Source of the DNA: Thiomonas intermedia
Lineage (GTDB): Bacteria; Pseudomonadota; Gammaproteobacteria; Burkholderiales; Burkholderiaceae_C
NCBI RefSeq assembly: GCF_002028405.1
Contig: NZ_CP020046.1
Span: 1,240,001 to 1,304,000, forward strand
Direction: 5' to 3'
Length of the DNA: 64,000 bases
Shown here: positions 19,139 through 30,309 of the stretch, in pieces
Layout: each line of letters begins with the position of its first letter
How positions within the stretch are numbered: position 1 is the stretch's first letter
The notes under the pieces: model-generated
Seen by the model: the letters and a program-made list of their open reading frames with translations, nothing else
Database searches by the model: none
Told to the model about the DNA's origin: nothing
Program-made: the position numbers and the translations under genes

Positions 19139-20692
19139 ATGTCTTTTCAAGATCTGGGCCTGATCGAGCCCATCGTGCGCGCTGTTGCCGAACAAGGCTA
19201 CACCGAGCCCACACCCATTCAACAACAAGCCATTCCCGTCGTCCTTGCCGGCCATGACCTGCTCGCGGCCGCGCAGACCGGCACCGGCAAGACCGCGGGC
19301 TTCACCCTGCCGCTGCTGCAGCGTCTGGGCGGCGGCGAGTCTGCGCGCAACGCCAAGGGCCGCGCCATTCCCCGCGCGCTCATCCTCACGCCCACCCGCG
19401 AACTCGCCGCGCAGGTGCATGAAAACCTCGCCGCGTATGGCCGACATCTCAAACTGCAGAGCATGACCATGTACGGCGGCGTCGGCATGCAGCCGCAGAT
19501 CAACGCCCTGGCACGCGGCATGGACATCGTGGTGGCCACGCCAGGCCGCCTGCTCGACCATCATGGTCAGCGCCATATCGACCTGTCGGCCGTGCAGATG
19601 CTGGTGCTCGACGAAGCCGACCGCATGCTCGACATGGGCTTCGTGCACGACATGCGCCGCATCGTCGCCCTGCTGCCCAAGCAGCGCCAGAACCTGCTGT
19701 TCTCGGCCACGTTCTCGGACGACATCAAGCGCCTGGCCGGAGACTTCCTGGTCAACCCGCAACAGGTTTCGGTCGCCCGCCAGAACGCCACGGCCGATCT
19801 GGTCGAACAGATCGTGTTTCCGGTGGACCGCGACCGCAAGCGCGACATGCTGGTGCACCTCATCCGTGAACGCAACTGGGAACAGACGCTGGTGTTCACG
19901 CGCACCAAGCATGGCGCCAACCGTCTCGCCGAGCAGCTCGACAAGGACGGTCTCAAGGCCACCGGCTTTCACGGCAACAAGACGCAGTCGGCCCGGCTGC
20001 GCGCGCTGGCCGATTTCAAGAGCGGCAAGCTGCAAGTGCTCGTCGCCACCGACATCGCCGCGCGCGGCATCGACATCGATCAGCTGCCCGTGGTGGTGAA
20101 CTACGAGCTGCCCAACATTCCCGAGGACTATGTGCACCGCATCGGCCGCACCGGCCGTGCCGGCAGCACCGGCCAGGCGGTTTCGCTGGTCTGCGTGGAC
20201 GAACTCGGTTTCCTGCGCGACATCGAAAAACTGGTGCGCAACCCCATTTCGCAGCAGGTCATTCCCGGCTTCGAACCCGATCCCAACGCCAAGGCCCAGC
20301 CCATCGTCATGGGCCGCACCGTGCTGCATGGCGGCGAACGCCGCGGCGGTGCGGGCGGTCAGGGCCAGCGCCGCCAGGGTGCTGGTGGACCTGGCGCAGG
20401 CCAGGGGGCCAAGCGCGGCGACGGCCGCCCCGGTCAAGCGCGTTCCTCGCAGGCGCCCGCCAACGCCAAACCTCAGGGCCAGCGCCAGTCGGGCGCTGGC
20501 GCCAAGTCGGCGACCGGCAATCTGCCGCCCGAGCGCCGTGCCGATTCCTGGCAGAGCACGCCCTGGGTCGAGCTCGATCTGCCGCCTCATATGCGCAACG
20601 GCCAGGGCCGTGGACGCCGCCCCTCAGGGGGTGGACAGAACGCCGGCTTCGGCGGCCAGCGCCGCCAGGGCGGTGGTCAGCGCAGCCGCTGA
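19139..20692 (+). CDS. rhlE: DEAD-box RNA helicase RhlE-like
   Basis: 517 residues. Motifs: Q-motif [20 protein letters not shown], Ia [39 protein letters not shown]. The C-terminal 130 residues are a low-complexity Gly/Arg/Gln tail typical of RhlE, used for RNA binding. It remodels rRNA and mRNA structure in the cytoplasm. The start follows a 269-base gap after the divergent ettA; there is no good ribosome binding site directly before the ATG, so the 5' leader may be structured. Confidence 0.92.
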   Translation: MSFQDLGLIEPIVRAVAEQGYTEPTPIQQQAIPVVLAGHDLLAAAQTGTGKTAGFTLPLLQRLGGGESARNAKGRAIPRALILTPTRELAAQVHENLAAYGRHLKLQSMTMYGGVGMQPQINALARGMDIVVATPGRLLDHHGQRHIDLSAVQMLVLDEADRMLDMGFVHDMRRIVALLPKQRQNLLFSATFSDDIKRLAGDFLVNPQQVSVARQNATADLVEQIVFPVDRDRKRDMLVHLIRERNWEQTLVFTRTKHGANRLAEQLDKDGLKATGFHGNKTQSARLRALADFKSGKLQVLVATDIAARGIDIDQLPVVVNYELPNIPEDYVHRIGRTGRAGSTGQAVSLVCVDELGFLRDIEKLVRNPISQQVIPGFEPDPNAKAQPIVMGRTVLHGGERRGGAGGQGQRRQGAGGPGAGQGAKRGDGRPGQARSSQAPANAKPQGQRQSGAGAKSATGNLPPERRADSWQSTPWVELDLPPHMRNGQGRGRRPSGGGQNAGFGGQRRQGGGQRSR

Positions 20693-20707
20693 CGCAGGAA
20701 TTGCGAT

Positions 20708-20732
20708 CGGGCAATTCCTCCGGAATCGCCCG
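20708..20732 (+). terminator. Hairpin after the rhlE gene
   Basis: Stem CGGGCAATTCC against GGAATCGCCCG (10 of 11 pairs) with a TCC loop, 15 bases beyond the rhlE stop. No T-tract follows. Confidence 0.5.
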
Positions 20733-20808
20733 GCCATATTCGCGTCGTAGGGGATTTTTCGGGACATAGCATTCCGCGCATCTATCTCGATACGCCGGAG
20801 TGTCACGC

Positions 20809-21123
20809 ATGTTCAAGTCCCCTCTTCATCATCTCAGCGTCATGGCGCTGGTCGAAGGATCGTCGCTCATCGCCCTGGTGCTGCTGGCCGTGCCGCTGAA
20901 GTACGCGGCCGATTGGCCCGTCGGGGTGAAGATCATCGGGCCGATTCACGGCGCCCTGTTCATCTGGGCCACCATCGCATTGGTGGTGACGCTCTCGCGC
21001 GGGCAGCTCTCGCCCTTGCGCAGCCTGGGCGTGCTGCTCGCTTCGCTCATTCCGTTCGGCGGGCTGTGGTCGCACCGCATGATGCGCCGCCAGCTCGACA
21101 AGGCGCCCGCCGCGGCAGTCTGA
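20809..21123 (+). CDS. DUF3817 family small membrane protein
   Basis: 104 residues from the ATG with GGAG 8 bases upstream (a GTG 9 bases earlier is in frame). The body has three hydrophobic helices and the DUF3817 hallmarks EGSSLIALVLLAVPLK and GPIHGALFIWA. Inner membrane; function unknown. It converges on the next minus-strand gene with one base between the stops. Confidence 0.8.
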   Translation: MFKSPLHHLSVMALVEGSSLIALVLLAVPLKYAADWPVGVKIIGPIHGALFIWATIALVVTLSRGQLSPLRSLGVLLASLIPFGGLWSHRMMRRQLDKAPAAAV

Positions 21124-21124
21124 A

Positions 21125-21586
21125 CTACTGCAGCGCCAGTTGCACCGCCCCGCTGTGGGTGAAGGGAATCTGCAGCATGGTCTGGCCGATCTCGGCCGTC
21201 CCCAGAATCACGTAGCGCACCATGCCATCGGGCGGCAGGGTGGCGATGAGGCCGAGCAGGATCGTGCTGTTCACGACGACCTGCACGGGCACCTGGGCCT
21301 GCTGTTGCGCGGCGATGGTGACCGGCGCGGTACTCACCCCCTGCGCCACCTCCAGACCGTTGAACTGAAGCTGGAATCGAAGTTTCTGCAGCGGCAACGC
21401 CAGACCGCCCGTGTTGCGGATGTTGAGGGTGAGATCGAGGATGGCGGTGGCCCCTTGCAGCGCCACACTGTCCACGCTGCGGATCGACACCTCCGGGGCC
21501 GAGCCGATGGGCTGCGCCCAAGCTGGCGCCCAGGCGAAAAGCAGCGCGCTCATCAGCGCATGCAGCACAACCCGCCAGACCCGCAT
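21125..21586 (-). CDS. Exported LEA14-like (LEA2/WHy) domain protein
   Basis: 153 residues with a signal peptide (MRVWRVVLHALMSALLFAWA, cleavage near AWAQ). The mature part has the LEA type 2 pattern: LDLTLNIRNTGGLALPLQKLRFQLQ split over residues about 51-75, with the N-x-G turn and alternating hydrophobic strands. Such domains are periplasmic, some tied to desiccation or envelope stress. It lies just after apt; a GTG at 21598 in the same frame is an alternative start. Confidence 0.65.
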   Translation of the reverse strand: MRVWRVVLHALMSALLFAWAPAWAQPIGSAPEVSIRSVDSVALQGATAILDLTLNIRNTGGLALPLQKLRFQLQFNGLEVAQGVSTAPVTIAAQQQAQVPVQVVVNSTILLGLIATLPPDGMVRYVILGTAEIGQTMLQIPFTHSGAVQLALQ

Positions 21587-21600
21587 CGACCACGACACGG

Positions 21601-22146
21601 TCAATGCCCTGCGTAGTCCACCAGGGTGAACAGCGGCAGCCCCGCGTCGCGCAGCAGTTGCGATCCGCCGAGTTCGGGCAGATCGACGATGGCCGCCCCC
21701 TCGATCACGCTGGCCCCGAGCTTTTCGAGCAGGCGTTTGCCGGCCATCATGGTGCCGCCGGTGGCGATGAGGTCGTCGATGAGCAGCACGCAGTCGCCGG
21801 GGCGCACGGCATCGGTGTGGATCTCCACGGTGGCGCTGCCGTATTCGAGTTCGTATTCCTCGGACACCGTGGCGAAGGGCAGCTTGCCCTTCTTGCGGAT
21901 GGGCACGAAGCCGATGTTCAGTTCGTAGGCGATGACGGCGCCGAGAATGAAGCCGCGCGCATCGATGCCGGCCACCACGTCCGGGCGCAGATCGGGGGCC
22001 ATGTAGCGATGCACGAACTGGTCGATGAGCACGCGGAACACCCGCGGGTTCTGCAGCAGCGGTGTGATGTCGCGGAACTGCACGCCGGGCGAAGGCCAGT
22101 CGGGCACGGTGCGGATGTGTTGGCGCAGATAGTCGATGACATTCAT
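21601..22146 (-). CDS. apt: Adenine phosphoribosyltransferase
   Basis: Salvages adenine to AMP using PRPP. 181 residues; the PRPP-binding motif is in [13 protein letters not shown] near residues 120-131. FRDITPLL and [11 protein letters not shown] are typical of Apt. Start at MNVIDYLRQ. It is 23 bases downstream of the BPSS1780-type membrane protein gene and functionally linked to prs upstream in the window. Confidence 0.95.
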   Translation of the reverse strand: MNVIDYLRQHIRTVPDWPSPGVQFRDITPLLQNPRVFRVLIDQFVHRYMAPDLRPDVVAGIDARGFILGAVIAYELNIGFVPIRKKGKLPFATVSEEYELEYGSATVEIHTDAVRPGDCVLLIDDLIATGGTMMAGKRLLEKLGASVIEGAAIVDLPELGGSQLLRDAGLPLFTLVDYAGH

Positions 22147-22169
22147 GGTGAAACCGTCGAGAAGAAAAG

Positions 22170-22994
22170 TCAGCCCGCCGCGCCGTCGCCGAAGACGTCG
22201 TGATACGACGCAAACGAAGCCCCCGACAGCACGGGAAACAACACCAGCAGCCCCAAGCCGAAAGGCAGCATGGCCACCAGCGAAATCGGCAGCAGCAGCA
22301 CGGTGAACAGCGTGATGGGCGCCAGATTGGCAAAGCCGGCCCGCACCGACAGCTTCACCGCGCCCCAGGGACGCACGCCCCCGATCGCCACCAGGGTGTT
22401 GACGAACCAGAACGCCACGCTGAACAGGTAGAGGGCCAGCAGGACCAGGAGCAACAGCGTCATGAGCGAACCCGCCAAGGCGCCCACGCCCGCGGTCAGG
22501 CCCATGCCAGGCGTCATGATCTTGGCGAACGCGCCAAAGCTGGCCAGACCCAGGCCGAACATCGCGCCCAACCCCATCACGATCGCCGCGCCGATCACCC
22601 CGCCCAGCGCCAGCACCAGCAAGGAAACCAGCAAGAGCGGGCCGAGGCGGCGCGTCCACATCTGGCTCGACGCCGACAGCGCGCCCTCGTTCTGCGGCTC
22701 CACCGGCATACCCTGCGGCGTGATCTCCCGCGCCCGCGTCACCCGCTGGCGCAGCAGTGCCGCAAAGATCACCCCGAATGCCAGCAGCGGCAGACTCAGC
22801 CATTGCGAGAGCATGCCCCCCAGCGGCAGCTCGCCCAGCAGCCACAGCAGCACGAGCATGGCCACGGCCAGACCGATCCACGGCAGCGGCGCCAGGGTAA
22901 AGCTGCGCCATCCCTCGACCCACCAGCGCAGGCCATGACCGGCCGGAACACGGCGATAAACGGGTTCGGGAACAACGACATCGATGGGGGTCAT
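22170..22994 (-). CDS. BPSS1780-family membrane protein
   Basis: 274 residues with a short soluble N-terminus containing the family-typical [17 protein letters not shown], followed by about six hydrophobic segments rich in Leu, Val and Ala. The C-terminus includes [11 protein letters not shown]. This family is almost confined to Burkholderiales and has no known function. Inner membrane. Confidence 0.8.
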   Translation of the reverse strand: MTPIDVVVPEPVYRRVPAGHGLRWWVEGWRSFTLAPLPWIGLAVAMLVLLWLLGELPLGGMLSQWLSLPLLAFGVIFAALLRQRVTRAREITPQGMPVEPQNEGALSASSQMWTRRLGPLLLVSLLVLALGGVIGAAIVMGLGAMFGLGLASFGAFAKIMTPGMGLTAGVGALAGSLMTLLLLVLLALYLFSVAFWFVNTLVAIGGVRPWGAVKLSVRAGFANLAPITLFTVLLLPISLVAMLPFGLGLLVLFPVLSGASFASYHDVFGDGAAG

Positions 22995-23047
22995 GGCGGG
23001 CAGCCCGAGGCGAAGGACTGCCCATTATCTCCCGCAGCGCAGCAGAC

Positions 23048-24502
23048 TTAACGCGCGATGTCTTCCAGGCGCCGCTTCGTGACCCGCGGCCCCATGATGA
23101 CGATGACCAGCGCCACACCGACCATCGCGGCGGCGATGAAGGTGAACACGCCGACATCGCCCGAGGTCTTGAGCAGATCCGCGATCACGAAGCCGCTGAA
23201 CACGGCGCTGATCCGGCTGAACGAATAGACGAATCCCACCGCTCGCGCGCGGATGCGAGTGGGGTAGAGCTCGCTCTGATAGGCGTGGTAGGCGTAGCTC
23301 ATGATGTTGTTGAAGAACGCCACCGCAATGCCGAACACGATGATGGCCGTCGCCCCATTCGCATTCGCGAACAGCAGCCCGAACAGGGCCACGCCCAGCG
23401 CGGGCACCGCGATCAGCCATTTGCGTTCGAAGCGGTCGCCGAATGAGGCGCCGATGAGGGACGAGATCGGGTAGGCGAAGGCGATGATGAAGGTGTACAG
23501 CAGCGATTTCGGAATATCGAAGCCCTTGGCGATGAGATAGGTCGGCGCCCAACTGGCGAAGCCGTAATAGCCCACGGTCTGCAGAATGTTGAACAGGATG
23601 AGCATGACCGTGCGCTTGCGGTAGACCCCTTCCCACATTTCGCCCCAGCGCGGCTTCACAGGATCCACATCGCCGACAAAGGCTTTGGGCTCGGGCAGGG
23701 GCCGGCCGGTCTCGCGCTCCACCCGTTGCTCGATGCGGCTGAGAATCGCGTCGGCGGCGTGATGACGCCCCTTGTCCTCCAGCCAGCGCGGCGACTCGGG
23801 CAGCCGCAGCCGGATGAACCAGATGACGATGGCACCCAGCGCCCCGAAGATGGCCACCCAGCGCCAGCCGTCGAGACCGGCGATCTGATGCGGCACGAGC
23901 AGCCAGCCCAGAAAGGCCACCACCGGCACAGCGCTGAAGGTGATGAACTGATTCAACGCGAAATACGTTCCCCGCTTGGCCTGCGGCGCCAGTTCCGAGA
24001 CATAGGTATCGATGTTGACCATCTCCAGCCCGATGCCGATGGACGCGATGAAGCGCCAGATGTCGATGCTCATGGCCGTGTGCTGAAACGCCATGATCAG
24101 CGTGGCGATGCAGTACCAGAGCAGTGCCCAGGTGTAGACCACGCGTCTGCCGTAGCGATCCGAGAGCCAGCTCACGAACAGCGTGCCCACCCAAAGACCG
24201 AGGAATAGTGCCGCGACAAAACTGGCGATGCCCTCGAAGCCGAACAGTCCCTTGGTCGTCGCGGTGAACACGCCGCTCTTGAACAAGCCAGGCGCGATGT
24301 AGGTCGTCAGGAACAGATCGTAGAACTCGAACAGCCCCCCGAGGGAAAGCAGAATGACCATGTTGCGCACGGTCTTCGAAGGGGGAAGCCGGTCAATGCG
24401 CGCCGCGATGGTCGGCGCGCCGTGATGCCCTGGGCGTGCGCCCACGACGGGGGCTTCGGGGGAAATCGCCGCCGCGTTGGGCTGTGCCGGGATGGTGCTC
24501 AT
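23048..24502 (-). CDS. MFS transporter, sugar-porter-like branch
   Basis: 484 residues and about 12 hydrophobic segments. The loop 2-3 signature DRYGRR is in [14 protein letters not shown], and [14 protein letters not shown] follows TM6, as in sugar porter and aromatic-acid carriers. A polar roughly 60-residue central loop contains the sequence [15 protein letters not shown]. Substrate cannot be assigned. No neighbouring catabolic genes point to one. Confidence 0.85.
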   Translation of the reverse strand: MSTIPAQPNAAAISPEAPVVGARPGHHGAPTIAARIDRLPPSKTVRNMVILLSLGGLFEFYDLFLTTYIAPGLFKSGVFTATTKGLFGFEGIASFVAALFLGLWVGTLFVSWLSDRYGRRVVYTWALLWYCIATLIMAFQHTAMSIDIWRFIASIGIGLEMVNIDTYVSELAPQAKRGTYFALNQFITFSAVPVVAFLGWLLVPHQIAGLDGWRWVAIFGALGAIVIWFIRLRLPESPRWLEDKGRHHAADAILSRIEQRVERETGRPLPEPKAFVGDVDPVKPRWGEMWEGVYRKRTVMLILFNILQTVGYYGFASWAPTYLIAKGFDIPKSLLYTFIIAFAYPISSLIGASFGDRFERKWLIAVPALGVALFGLLFANANGATAIIVFGIAVAFFNNIMSYAYHAYQSELYPTRIRARAVGFVYSFSRISAVFSGFVIADLLKTSGDVGVFTFIAAAMVGVALVIVIMGPRVTKRRLEDIAR

Positions 24503-24620
24503 GCCTGTCTCCTGTTTTTATCGGTCATCCATGATGGATGCAAAAAACAGGCGATGCGGTGACGAAATGTATCGACCCGTCTTGCCCGGCCGACCATCCC
24601 TCTCGGGGGCCGATACGGCC

Positions 24621-25520
24621 CTAGGAAGGCTGCACCACGCTGGCGCCGGGCTGCTTGAGCAACTGCGCCCATTCCTCCAGTTCACGCGGCTCGCCGAACA
24701 GGTAACCCTGCATGCTCTGCAGGCCCATGGTGTGCAAGGCCTGGGCGCATTCGCGCGTCTCCACGCCCTCGGCCACCACGTTGATCGAAAGCCGCCGCGA
24801 AATGTCGACCAGGGCGCGCACGATCTCGGCGTTGCGCACGTCCTTGGTGACATCCGCCGTGAAGCTGGCGGGAATCTTGATGTCGCTCGGATCGAGGATC
24901 TTGAGGTATTCGAACGAGGCATAGCCCTCGCCGAAATCGTCCATGGCCACGCGCACGCCAGCCTTGCGCAGCGACTGCACATTGCGCGCGACACTGGGAA
25001 AGGCCGGAATGGCGCGGCGCTCGGTGACCTCGACCATCAGCCGCTCGGGAGCCCAGGCGTAGCGTTGCAGCGTGGTGTTGATGTGTTCGATCAGGGCCGG
25101 GTCGCCGATCTGGTCGGCCTCGATGTTGACCGAGATGTAGCCGTTCCATCCCGTCCAGTTGGACAGCACACGGGCCTCGGAAATGGCCTCTTCCATCACC
25201 CAGAAAAACAGCTCGCTGGTCTGCGCCGGGGTCAACTGGGGCAGAAACATCAGCGGAGAATGCCTCTTGGGGGCGTCTTCCGCACGCCACCGGAACAGCA
25301 CCTCCAGCCCGATCACTTGACCGGCCGGGTAACTGACCTGGGGTTGATAGACCAGTGCCGGAGCCCCAGCCCCCGCATGTGCGGCAATCTCAGAAAAAAC
25401 GTCGCGTTCCACGATGCCTGTGCCGCTGTAGTCGCTGTTGGAAGGATCAAGCCTGAATAATTCCAGCAGGTTAGCATGGGTTTTGAACCGTTCAAATGCG
25501 AATTTACAGATCCTGTTCAC
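24621..25520 (-). CDS. Stand-alone EAL-domain protein (divergent signature)
   Basis: About 299 residues from a GTG at 25520; the true start is uncertain because the frame stays open far into the antisense of the M61 gene. A single EAL domain spans nearly the whole protein with no GGDEF or receiver partner. EAL reads E-V-L (GLEVLFRW), DDFG-x-GY is kept (DDFGEGYASF), and the K-I-D motif reads K-I-P. EGVET and QGYLFGEP are intact. It is a cyclic-di-GMP phosphodiesterase or a degenerate receptor; activity is doubtful but not excluded. It is divergent from the peptidase. Confidence 0.8.
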   Translation of the reverse strand: MNRICKFAFERFKTHANLLELFRLDPSNSDYSGTGIVERDVFSEIAAHAGAGAPALVYQPQVSYPAGQVIGLEVLFRWRAEDAPKRHSPLMFLPQLTPAQTSELFFWVMEEAISEARVLSNWTGWNGYISVNIEADQIGDPALIEHINTTLQRYAWAPERLMVEVTERRAIPAFPSVARNVQSLRKAGVRVAMDDFGEGYASFEYLKILDPSDIKIPASFTADVTKDVRNAEIVRALVDISRRLSINVVAEGVETRECAQALHTMGLQSMQGYLFGEPRELEEWAQLLKQPGASVVQPS

Positions 25521-25553
25521 CCGCGCCACAGCTTGAAGGCAGCGCCCGACGCC

Positions 25554-27413
25554 ATGACCCAGAAATCCCGTCCCCTTCAACGGCCCAAGGCCCCTCGCCC
25601 GGGCACGCAGCATCCTGAATCCTCCGGGCCAAGCTATCGCGTCTCGATAGCCGACGCGAGCGCGCACCAGTTCCAGGTCGAGCTCGACCTGGCGGACCCG
25701 GCGGCCACGGGACAGGAGTTCTGGCTTCCGGTGTGGATACCCGGCAGCTATCTGGTGCGCGAATTCGCCCGTCATGTGCTGCGGTTGCAGGCCTGGTGCG
25801 GCGGCAAGACCGTCGACATCGAGAAGATCGCCAAAAACCGCTGGCGCGTCGCGCCCTGCGACGGACCGCTGCTTCTGCGCTACACGGTGTACGCCTTCGA
25901 TCTCTCGGTGCGGACCGCTTATCTCGACTCCCAGCGCGGTTTTTTCAACGCCAGCAGCCTGCTGCTGGCCGCAGCCGGCCGCGAGGCATTGCCGCACACC
26001 GTCACCATCAGCGCGCCTGACTTCGCACCGCACTGGACACTGGCCACCACCCTGCCTGCCGTGCAATGCGACGCCAGAGGCTTCGGCAGCCGACGTGCGG
26101 CCCATTACGACGACTTGATCGACCACCCGGTGGAAATGGGCGATCTGATGCAGATTCCCTTCAACGCCGGCGGAGCCGCCCACCACATGGTGATCGCCCA
26201 TGCCACCGCCTTGCGGGACACGGTGGATGCCAAACGTCTGGCCCGCGACCTCAAGCGCATCTGCGCTGCGCAGATCGCGCTGTTCGAGCCCAGCCGCAAG
26301 CGCGCGCCCTTCGACCAATACCTCTTCATGGTGGCGCCGACGGCCGACGGCTACGGCGGCCTCGAGCACCGCGACAGCACCGCGCTGATGTGCTCCCGGC
26401 GCAGCCTGCCGCATCCGCGCATGCAGGCCGCAGACGGCGACTATCGCGATTTCCTCGGCCTTTGCAGCCACGAATACTTCCACGCCTGGAACGTCAAGCG
26501 CATCAAGCCGCACGCCTTCACGCCCTACGACCTGGAACGCGAGAACCCCACCACCCTGCTCTGGCTGTTCGAGGGCTTCACTGCCTATTACGACGACCTG
26601 ATGGTGCTTCGCGCCGGGCTGATCAGCCCGCAGCAGTACCTCGACGGCCTGGCCCGCACCCTCGGCGCGGTGCAGCGCACGCCGGGCCGCTCCGTGCAGA
26701 GCGTGGCCGAGGCCAGTTTCGATGCCTGGACCAAGTACTACCGCCCCGACGAGAACACCGCCAACGCCACCGTCAGCTACTACCAGCTTGGCGCCATGGT
26801 GGCGCTGGCGATCGACCTGCGGCTGCGCCGCGAAAGCGACGTCACGCTGGACGACGTGATGCGGCTGCTGTGGACCCGCTACGGTCGTGCCGACGCCCCG
26901 CTGCGCGCCGAAGGCGTGGCCGAGGACGCCTTGCCGGGCCTGCTCAAGGAAGTGAGCGGCCTGGACTGGCGGGCTTTTTTCCGCCGCCATGTCCACGGCA
27001 CCGAACTGCCGCCGCTGAAAGCCAGGCTCGCCGACTTCGGCGTGCAAGGGTCCGTCCAGGAAGACGCCCCGCTCGACGCGCTGGGGCTGGCCGTGCAGGA
27101 GCAGGCCGGCGGCTGGCTGAGCGTGCAGCGCGTGCGCAACGGCGGCTGGGCCGAACGCGCGGGGCTGGCGGCCGGCGATCTCCTGCTCACGCTCGACGGC
27201 GAGCGGGCGCGCAAATCCGTGCTCGAGCGCCATCACGCGCTGGCGGCCAAGGGCGACATCTGGCGCCTGAGCTGGCTGCGCCAGGATCTCGAGCAGCAGA
27301 GTCAGACGCCCTGGTTTGTCATGCCGGCAAGCCGGGTGCAACTGCGTCTGGCCGACAGACCCCAGCGGTCGCAGCGGCAGCGCCAGAGCGCCTGGCTGGG
27401 CACCGCGCCGTGA
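25554..27413 (+). CDS. M61-family metallopeptidase (glycyl aminopeptidase type) with PDZ domain
   Basis: 619 residues from MTQKSRPL. An N-terminal beta-rich domain ([20 protein letters not shown]) precedes the thermolysin-like domain with zinc motif HEYFH at 306-310 and the downstream [11 protein letters not shown], whose Glu would be the third ligand. A C-terminal PDZ domain (about 500-580; [20 protein letters not shown]) is typical of the family. No signal peptide is evident. It precedes an enoyl-CoA hydratase gene by 44 bases. Confidence 0.92.
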   Translation: MTQKSRPLQRPKAPRPGTQHPESSGPSYRVSIADASAHQFQVELDLADPAATGQEFWLPVWIPGSYLVREFARHVLRLQAWCGGKTVDIEKIAKNRWRVAPCDGPLLLRYTVYAFDLSVRTAYLDSQRGFFNASSLLLAAAGREALPHTVTISAPDFAPHWTLATTLPAVQCDARGFGSRRAAHYDDLIDHPVEMGDLMQIPFNAGGAAHHMVIAHATALRDTVDAKRLARDLKRICAAQIALFEPSRKRAPFDQYLFMVAPTADGYGGLEHRDSTALMCSRRSLPHPRMQAADGDYRDFLGLCSHEYFHAWNVKRIKPHAFTPYDLERENPTTLLWLFEGFTAYYDDLMVLRAGLISPQQYLDGLARTLGAVQRTPGRSVQSVAEASFDAWTKYYRPDENTANATVSYYQLGAMVALAIDLRLRRESDVTLDDVMRLLWTRYGRADAPLRAEGVAEDALPGLLKEVSGLDWRAFFRRHVHGTELPPLKARLADFGVQGSVQEDAPLDALGLAVQEQAGGWLSVQRVRNGGWAERAGLAAGDLLLTLDGERARKSVLERHHALAAKGDIWRLSWLRQDLEQQSQTPWFVMPASRVQLRLADRPQRSQRQRQSAWLGTAP

Positions 27414-27457
27414 CGCACAATGCCTTCGAACGATTCCGATTCCTTGAGGAGATGCCC

Positions 27458-28243
27458 ATGCAGAGCGCAGACGACGCCGTCATCCTGACCGAAACCCGGG
27501 GCCACGTCGGCCTCGTCACCCTCAACCGCCCCAAGCAGCTCAACGCCTTGAACGACGCCCTGATGGACGCATTGGGCGACGCACTGAAGGCGTTTGACGC
27601 TGATCCGGCCATCGGCTGCATGGTCGTCACCGGCAGCGACAAGGCCTTCGCCGCAGGAGCCGACATCACCGCCATGGCGCAAAAAACGTTTCCCGCCAGC
27701 TACACCGAAGACTTCATCACGCGCAATTGGGAAGCGATGATGCAGATCCGCAAACCGGTGATTGCCGCTGTCCGCGGTTTCGCGCTGGGCGGGGGCTGCG
27801 AGCTGGCGATGATGTGCGATCTCATCGTCGCCGCCGACAACGCCCAGTTCGGCCAGCCCGAGATCAAGCTCGGCATCATTCCCGGCGCGGGCGGAACCCA
27901 GCGCCTGACACACGCCGTGGGCAAGGCCAAGGCCATGGATCTGGTGCTCACCGGCCGGATGATGGACGCGCAGGAGGCCGAACGCAGCGGCCTGGTCGCG
28001 CGGGTCGTGCCGCTGGAACGCGCACTCATTGAGGCCGTGGCCATGGCCGAAGCCATCGCCGGTTATTCGCAGCCCTCGGTGCGCATGGCCAAGGAGTGCG
28101 TGAACCGCGCATTCGAATCGTCGCTGGCCGAAGGGCTGCGTTTCGAGCGCCGCATGTTTCAGTCGCTGTTTGCCACCGCCGATCAGAAGGAAGGCATGGC
28201 CGCCTTCCTGGAAAAACGAAAACCCCTTTTCACCCACAACTGA
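27458..28243 (+). CDS. Enoyl-CoA hydratase
   Basis: 261 residues; the second ATG is chosen because GAGGAG lies 6 bases upstream of it. Crotonase fold with oxyanion-hole segment AFAAGADI, and the two catalytic glutamates in [12 protein letters not shown] and [10 protein letters not shown], followed by PGAGGTQRL. Hydrates trans-2-enoyl-CoA in fatty acid beta-oxidation; the close match to the FadB-independent short-chain type suggests a general role. It stands alone, with no other beta-oxidation genes nearby. Confidence 0.93.
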   Translation: MQSADDAVILTETRGHVGLVTLNRPKQLNALNDALMDALGDALKAFDADPAIGCMVVTGSDKAFAAGADITAMAQKTFPASYTEDFITRNWEAMMQIRKPVIAAVRGFALGGGCELAMMCDLIVAADNAQFGQPEIKLGIIPGAGGTQRLTHAVGKAKAMDLVLTGRMMDAQEAERSGLVARVVPLERALIEAVAMAEAIAGYSQPSVRMAKECVNRAFESSLAEGLRFERRMFQSLFATADQKEGMAAFLEKRKPLFTHN

Positions 28244-28248
28244 TGCGC

Positions 28249-28254
28249 TATACT
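28249..28254 (+). promoter_or_regulatory. -10 element of the tRNA-Met promoter
   Basis: TATACT sits 20 bases before the mature tRNA 5' end, directly after the enoyl-CoA hydratase stop. The -35 region (CTTTTC, 17 bases upstream) is weak. Confidence 0.5.
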
Positions 28255-28274
28255 GCGCGGCTTGTTTGCGAATT

Positions 28275-28351
<77 letters not shown>

Positions 28352-28423
28352 GTTTCAAGTCCATCAGGTTCACACAGTCCGGTTCTGCCCGAGCAGATCC
28401 ATTGCGCCGAATTGGTGGGCGCC

Positions 28424-28457
28424 AAAAAAGCCCATGCACAATTGCCTGGGCTTTTTT
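28424..28457 (+). terminator. Intrinsic terminator after tRNA-Met
   Basis: AAAAAAGCCCA pairs with TGGGCTTTTTT around a 12-base loop, an 11-bp stem ending in a six-T tract. It separates the tRNA unit from the following small exported protein gene. Confidence 0.85.
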
Positions 28458-28553
28458 GTTTTGCCTGGTTTTGCCTTGCGTTTGCGATTTGTCTTGCGTC
28501 TGGTTCGGCGCTCTTGCACGAAGACGAACGGGCGTTGGCCCAAGGAGTCTGCG

Positions 28554-28931
28554 ATGAAACCTCAATCCCTGCCCGGTCGGATCGCGGTTCGGGTCGTTCT
28601 GGGCGTGGCGCTTGGCCTGGGGGCAATGAGCGCAGCACTGGCGCAGATGAATTACCCGATGGGCAGCCTGCAAGGGAAAGCCGAGTTTGGCGCCTTTCCA
28701 AAGGTCAGCATCAACTGCACCGATTACACCCTGGGGCCGGGCGTGCGGGTGATCAGTCCGCAGAACCGCATCATTCCTCGAAGCCAGCTCGACGGCGTGG
28801 AAAGCCACGTGGTGTTCCAGACCGATGCGATGGGCAATGTCTTTCGCATCTGGCTGGTGAACGACGCTGTCGCCAGTCAGCTCCAACTGCCCAAGGCGCC
28901 CGGACAATGCGGGCTGTTTTTCAGTGAATGA
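28554..28931 (+). CDS. Small exported protein of unknown function
   Basis: 125 residues from an ATG preceded by AAGGAG. The signal peptide ([22 protein letters not shown]) should be cleaved near residue 31. The mature part has two cysteines (INCTDY and GQCGLFF), possibly a disulfide, and a beta-rich look ([29 protein letters not shown]). I do not recognise a family. It ends at the miaB start region, so the two may be co-transcribed. Confidence 0.75.
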   Translation: MKPQSLPGRIAVRVVLGVALGLGAMSAALAQMNYPMGSLQGKAEFGAFPKVSINCTDYTLGPGVRVISPQNRIIPRSQLDGVESHVVFQTDAMGNVFRIWLVNDAVASQLQLPKAPGQCGLFFSE

Positions 28932-28945
28932 CGGATGTTGATGCC

Positions 28946-30286
28946 ATGAAAAAGGTCTTTATCAAGACGTTCGGCTGCCAGATGAACGAGTACGACTCGT
29001 CGAAGATGGCCGATGTGCTGGGTGCCTCCGAGGGCTATGTGCCGGCCGCCTCGCCCCAGGAGGCCGATCTCATCCTGCTCAACACCTGCTCCATCCGCGA
29101 AAAGGCGCAGGAAAAGGTCTTCAGCGATCTGGGGCGCCTGCGCGAACTCAAGGCCGACAACCCGAATCTGCTCATCGGCGTGGGGGGCTGCGTGGCCAGC
29201 CAGGAAGGCGAAGCCATCGTCAAGCGCGCGCCCTACGTCGATCTGGTGTTCGGCCCGCAGACCCTGCACCGCCTGCCGCAGCTCATTGCCCAGCGCCGCT
29301 CGCAGGGGCGCGCGCAGGTCGACATCAGCTTTCCGGAAATCGAGAAGTTCGATCATCTCCCACCCGCCCGGGTGGAAGGGCCGAGCGCCTTCGTGTCCAT
29401 CATGGAGGGCTGCAGCAAGTATTGCAGCTACTGCGTGGTGCCCTATACCCGGGGCGAGGAAGTCTCGCGCCCCCTGGTCGACGTGCTCACCGAGGTGGCC
29501 GAACTGGCGACGCTGGGCGTGCGCGAGGTGACGCTGCTGGGGCAGAACGTCAATGCCTGGCGCGGCGCGGGCGAAGGCGAGGATTTCGCCTTTCTGCTGG
29601 AGTGCGTGGCCGAGATCGACGGCATTGCGCGCCTTCGCTACACCACCAGCCATCCGAAGGAATTCACCCAGCGGCTGATCGATGCCTATGGCCGCATTCC
29701 CCAGCTCGTCAACCATGTGCACCTGCCGGTGCAGCATGGCAGCGACCGCATTCTGTCGGCGATGAAGCGCGGCTACACGGCGCTGGAGTTCAAGAGCATC
29801 GTGCGACGGCTGCGCGCGGTGCGCCCCGATATCTGCATCGGCTCGGACTTCATCGTCGGCTTTCCGGGCGAGACCGATGCCGACTTCGCGCAATTGATGA
29901 AGTTGATCGAGGACATGCAGTTCGACGCCAGCTTCAGTTTCATTTTCAGTCCGCGCCCCGGCACCCCGGCAGCCAATCTGGCTGATGACACCCCGGCCGA
30001 CGTCAAGCTCAGGCGGCTGCAGACCCTGCAGGCCCAGATCGAGAGACAAGCCTCGGCCATCAGCGCCGCCATGGTGGAGACGGAGCAGGCCGTGCTCATC
30101 GAAGGTCCGAGCAAGAAAGATCCGTCGGAGCTGCAGGGCCGCACGGAAAACAACCGCATCGTGCATCTGAAGGGAGACGCGCGGCTGGTCGGCCAGATCA
30201 TGCCCGTGCGCATCACCACGGCCTACCCGCACTCGCTGCGCGGCGAGGTTTGCGTGGTCGAACAGGAGCAGGCCGCCACGGCCTGA
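28946..30286 (+). CDS. miaB: tRNA-2-methylthio-N6-dimethylallyladenosine synthase MiaB
   Basis: Radical-SAM methylthiotransferase modifying A37 of tRNAs that read UNN codons. 446 residues from [18 protein letters not shown]; an ATG 18 bases earlier that overlaps the preceding stop is possible. The auxiliary cluster cysteines lie in TFGCQMN, NTCSIRE and GGCVASQ; the radical-SAM cluster is C-x3-C-x2-C in [12 protein letters not shown]-terminal TRAM domain (residues about 375-440) includes [11 protein letters not shown]. Confidence 0.95.
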   Translation: MKKVFIKTFGCQMNEYDSSKMADVLGASEGYVPAASPQEADLILLNTCSIREKAQEKVFSDLGRLRELKADNPNLLIGVGGCVASQEGEAIVKRAPYVDLVFGPQTLHRLPQLIAQRRSQGRAQVDISFPEIEKFDHLPPARVEGPSAFVSIMEGCSKYCSYCVVPYTRGEEVSRPLVDVLTEVAELATLGVREVTLLGQNVNAWRGAGEGEDFAFLLECVAEIDGIARLRYTTSHPKEFTQRLIDAYGRIPQLVNHVHLPVQHGSDRILSAMKRGYTALEFKSIVRRLRAVRPDICIGSDFIVGFPGETDADFAQLMKLIEDMQFDASFSFIFSPRPGTPAANLADDTPADVKLRRLQTLQAQIERQASAISAAMVETEQAVLIEGPSKKDPSELQGRTENNRIVHLKGDARLVGQIMPVRITTAYPHSLRGEVCVVEQEQAATA

Positions 30287-30309
30287 CCCCCGCTCGGCGG
30301 CGCAATCCT

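Noticed and set aside
19079-20590. 503-codon minus-strand frame opposite the helicase gene
   Set aside because: Shadow of the DEAD-box helicase, with repetitive His/Gln/Leu composition.
24503-24620. Hairpin CATCC-GGATG between the MFS and EAL genes as a terminator
   Set aside because: The stem is 5 bp and no T-tract follows in the direction of either transcript.
25521-27341. N-terminal extension of the EAL frame
   Set aside because: The frame stays open for about 600 further codons, but this is antisense to the M61 peptidase gene, so a start near 25520 was preferred.
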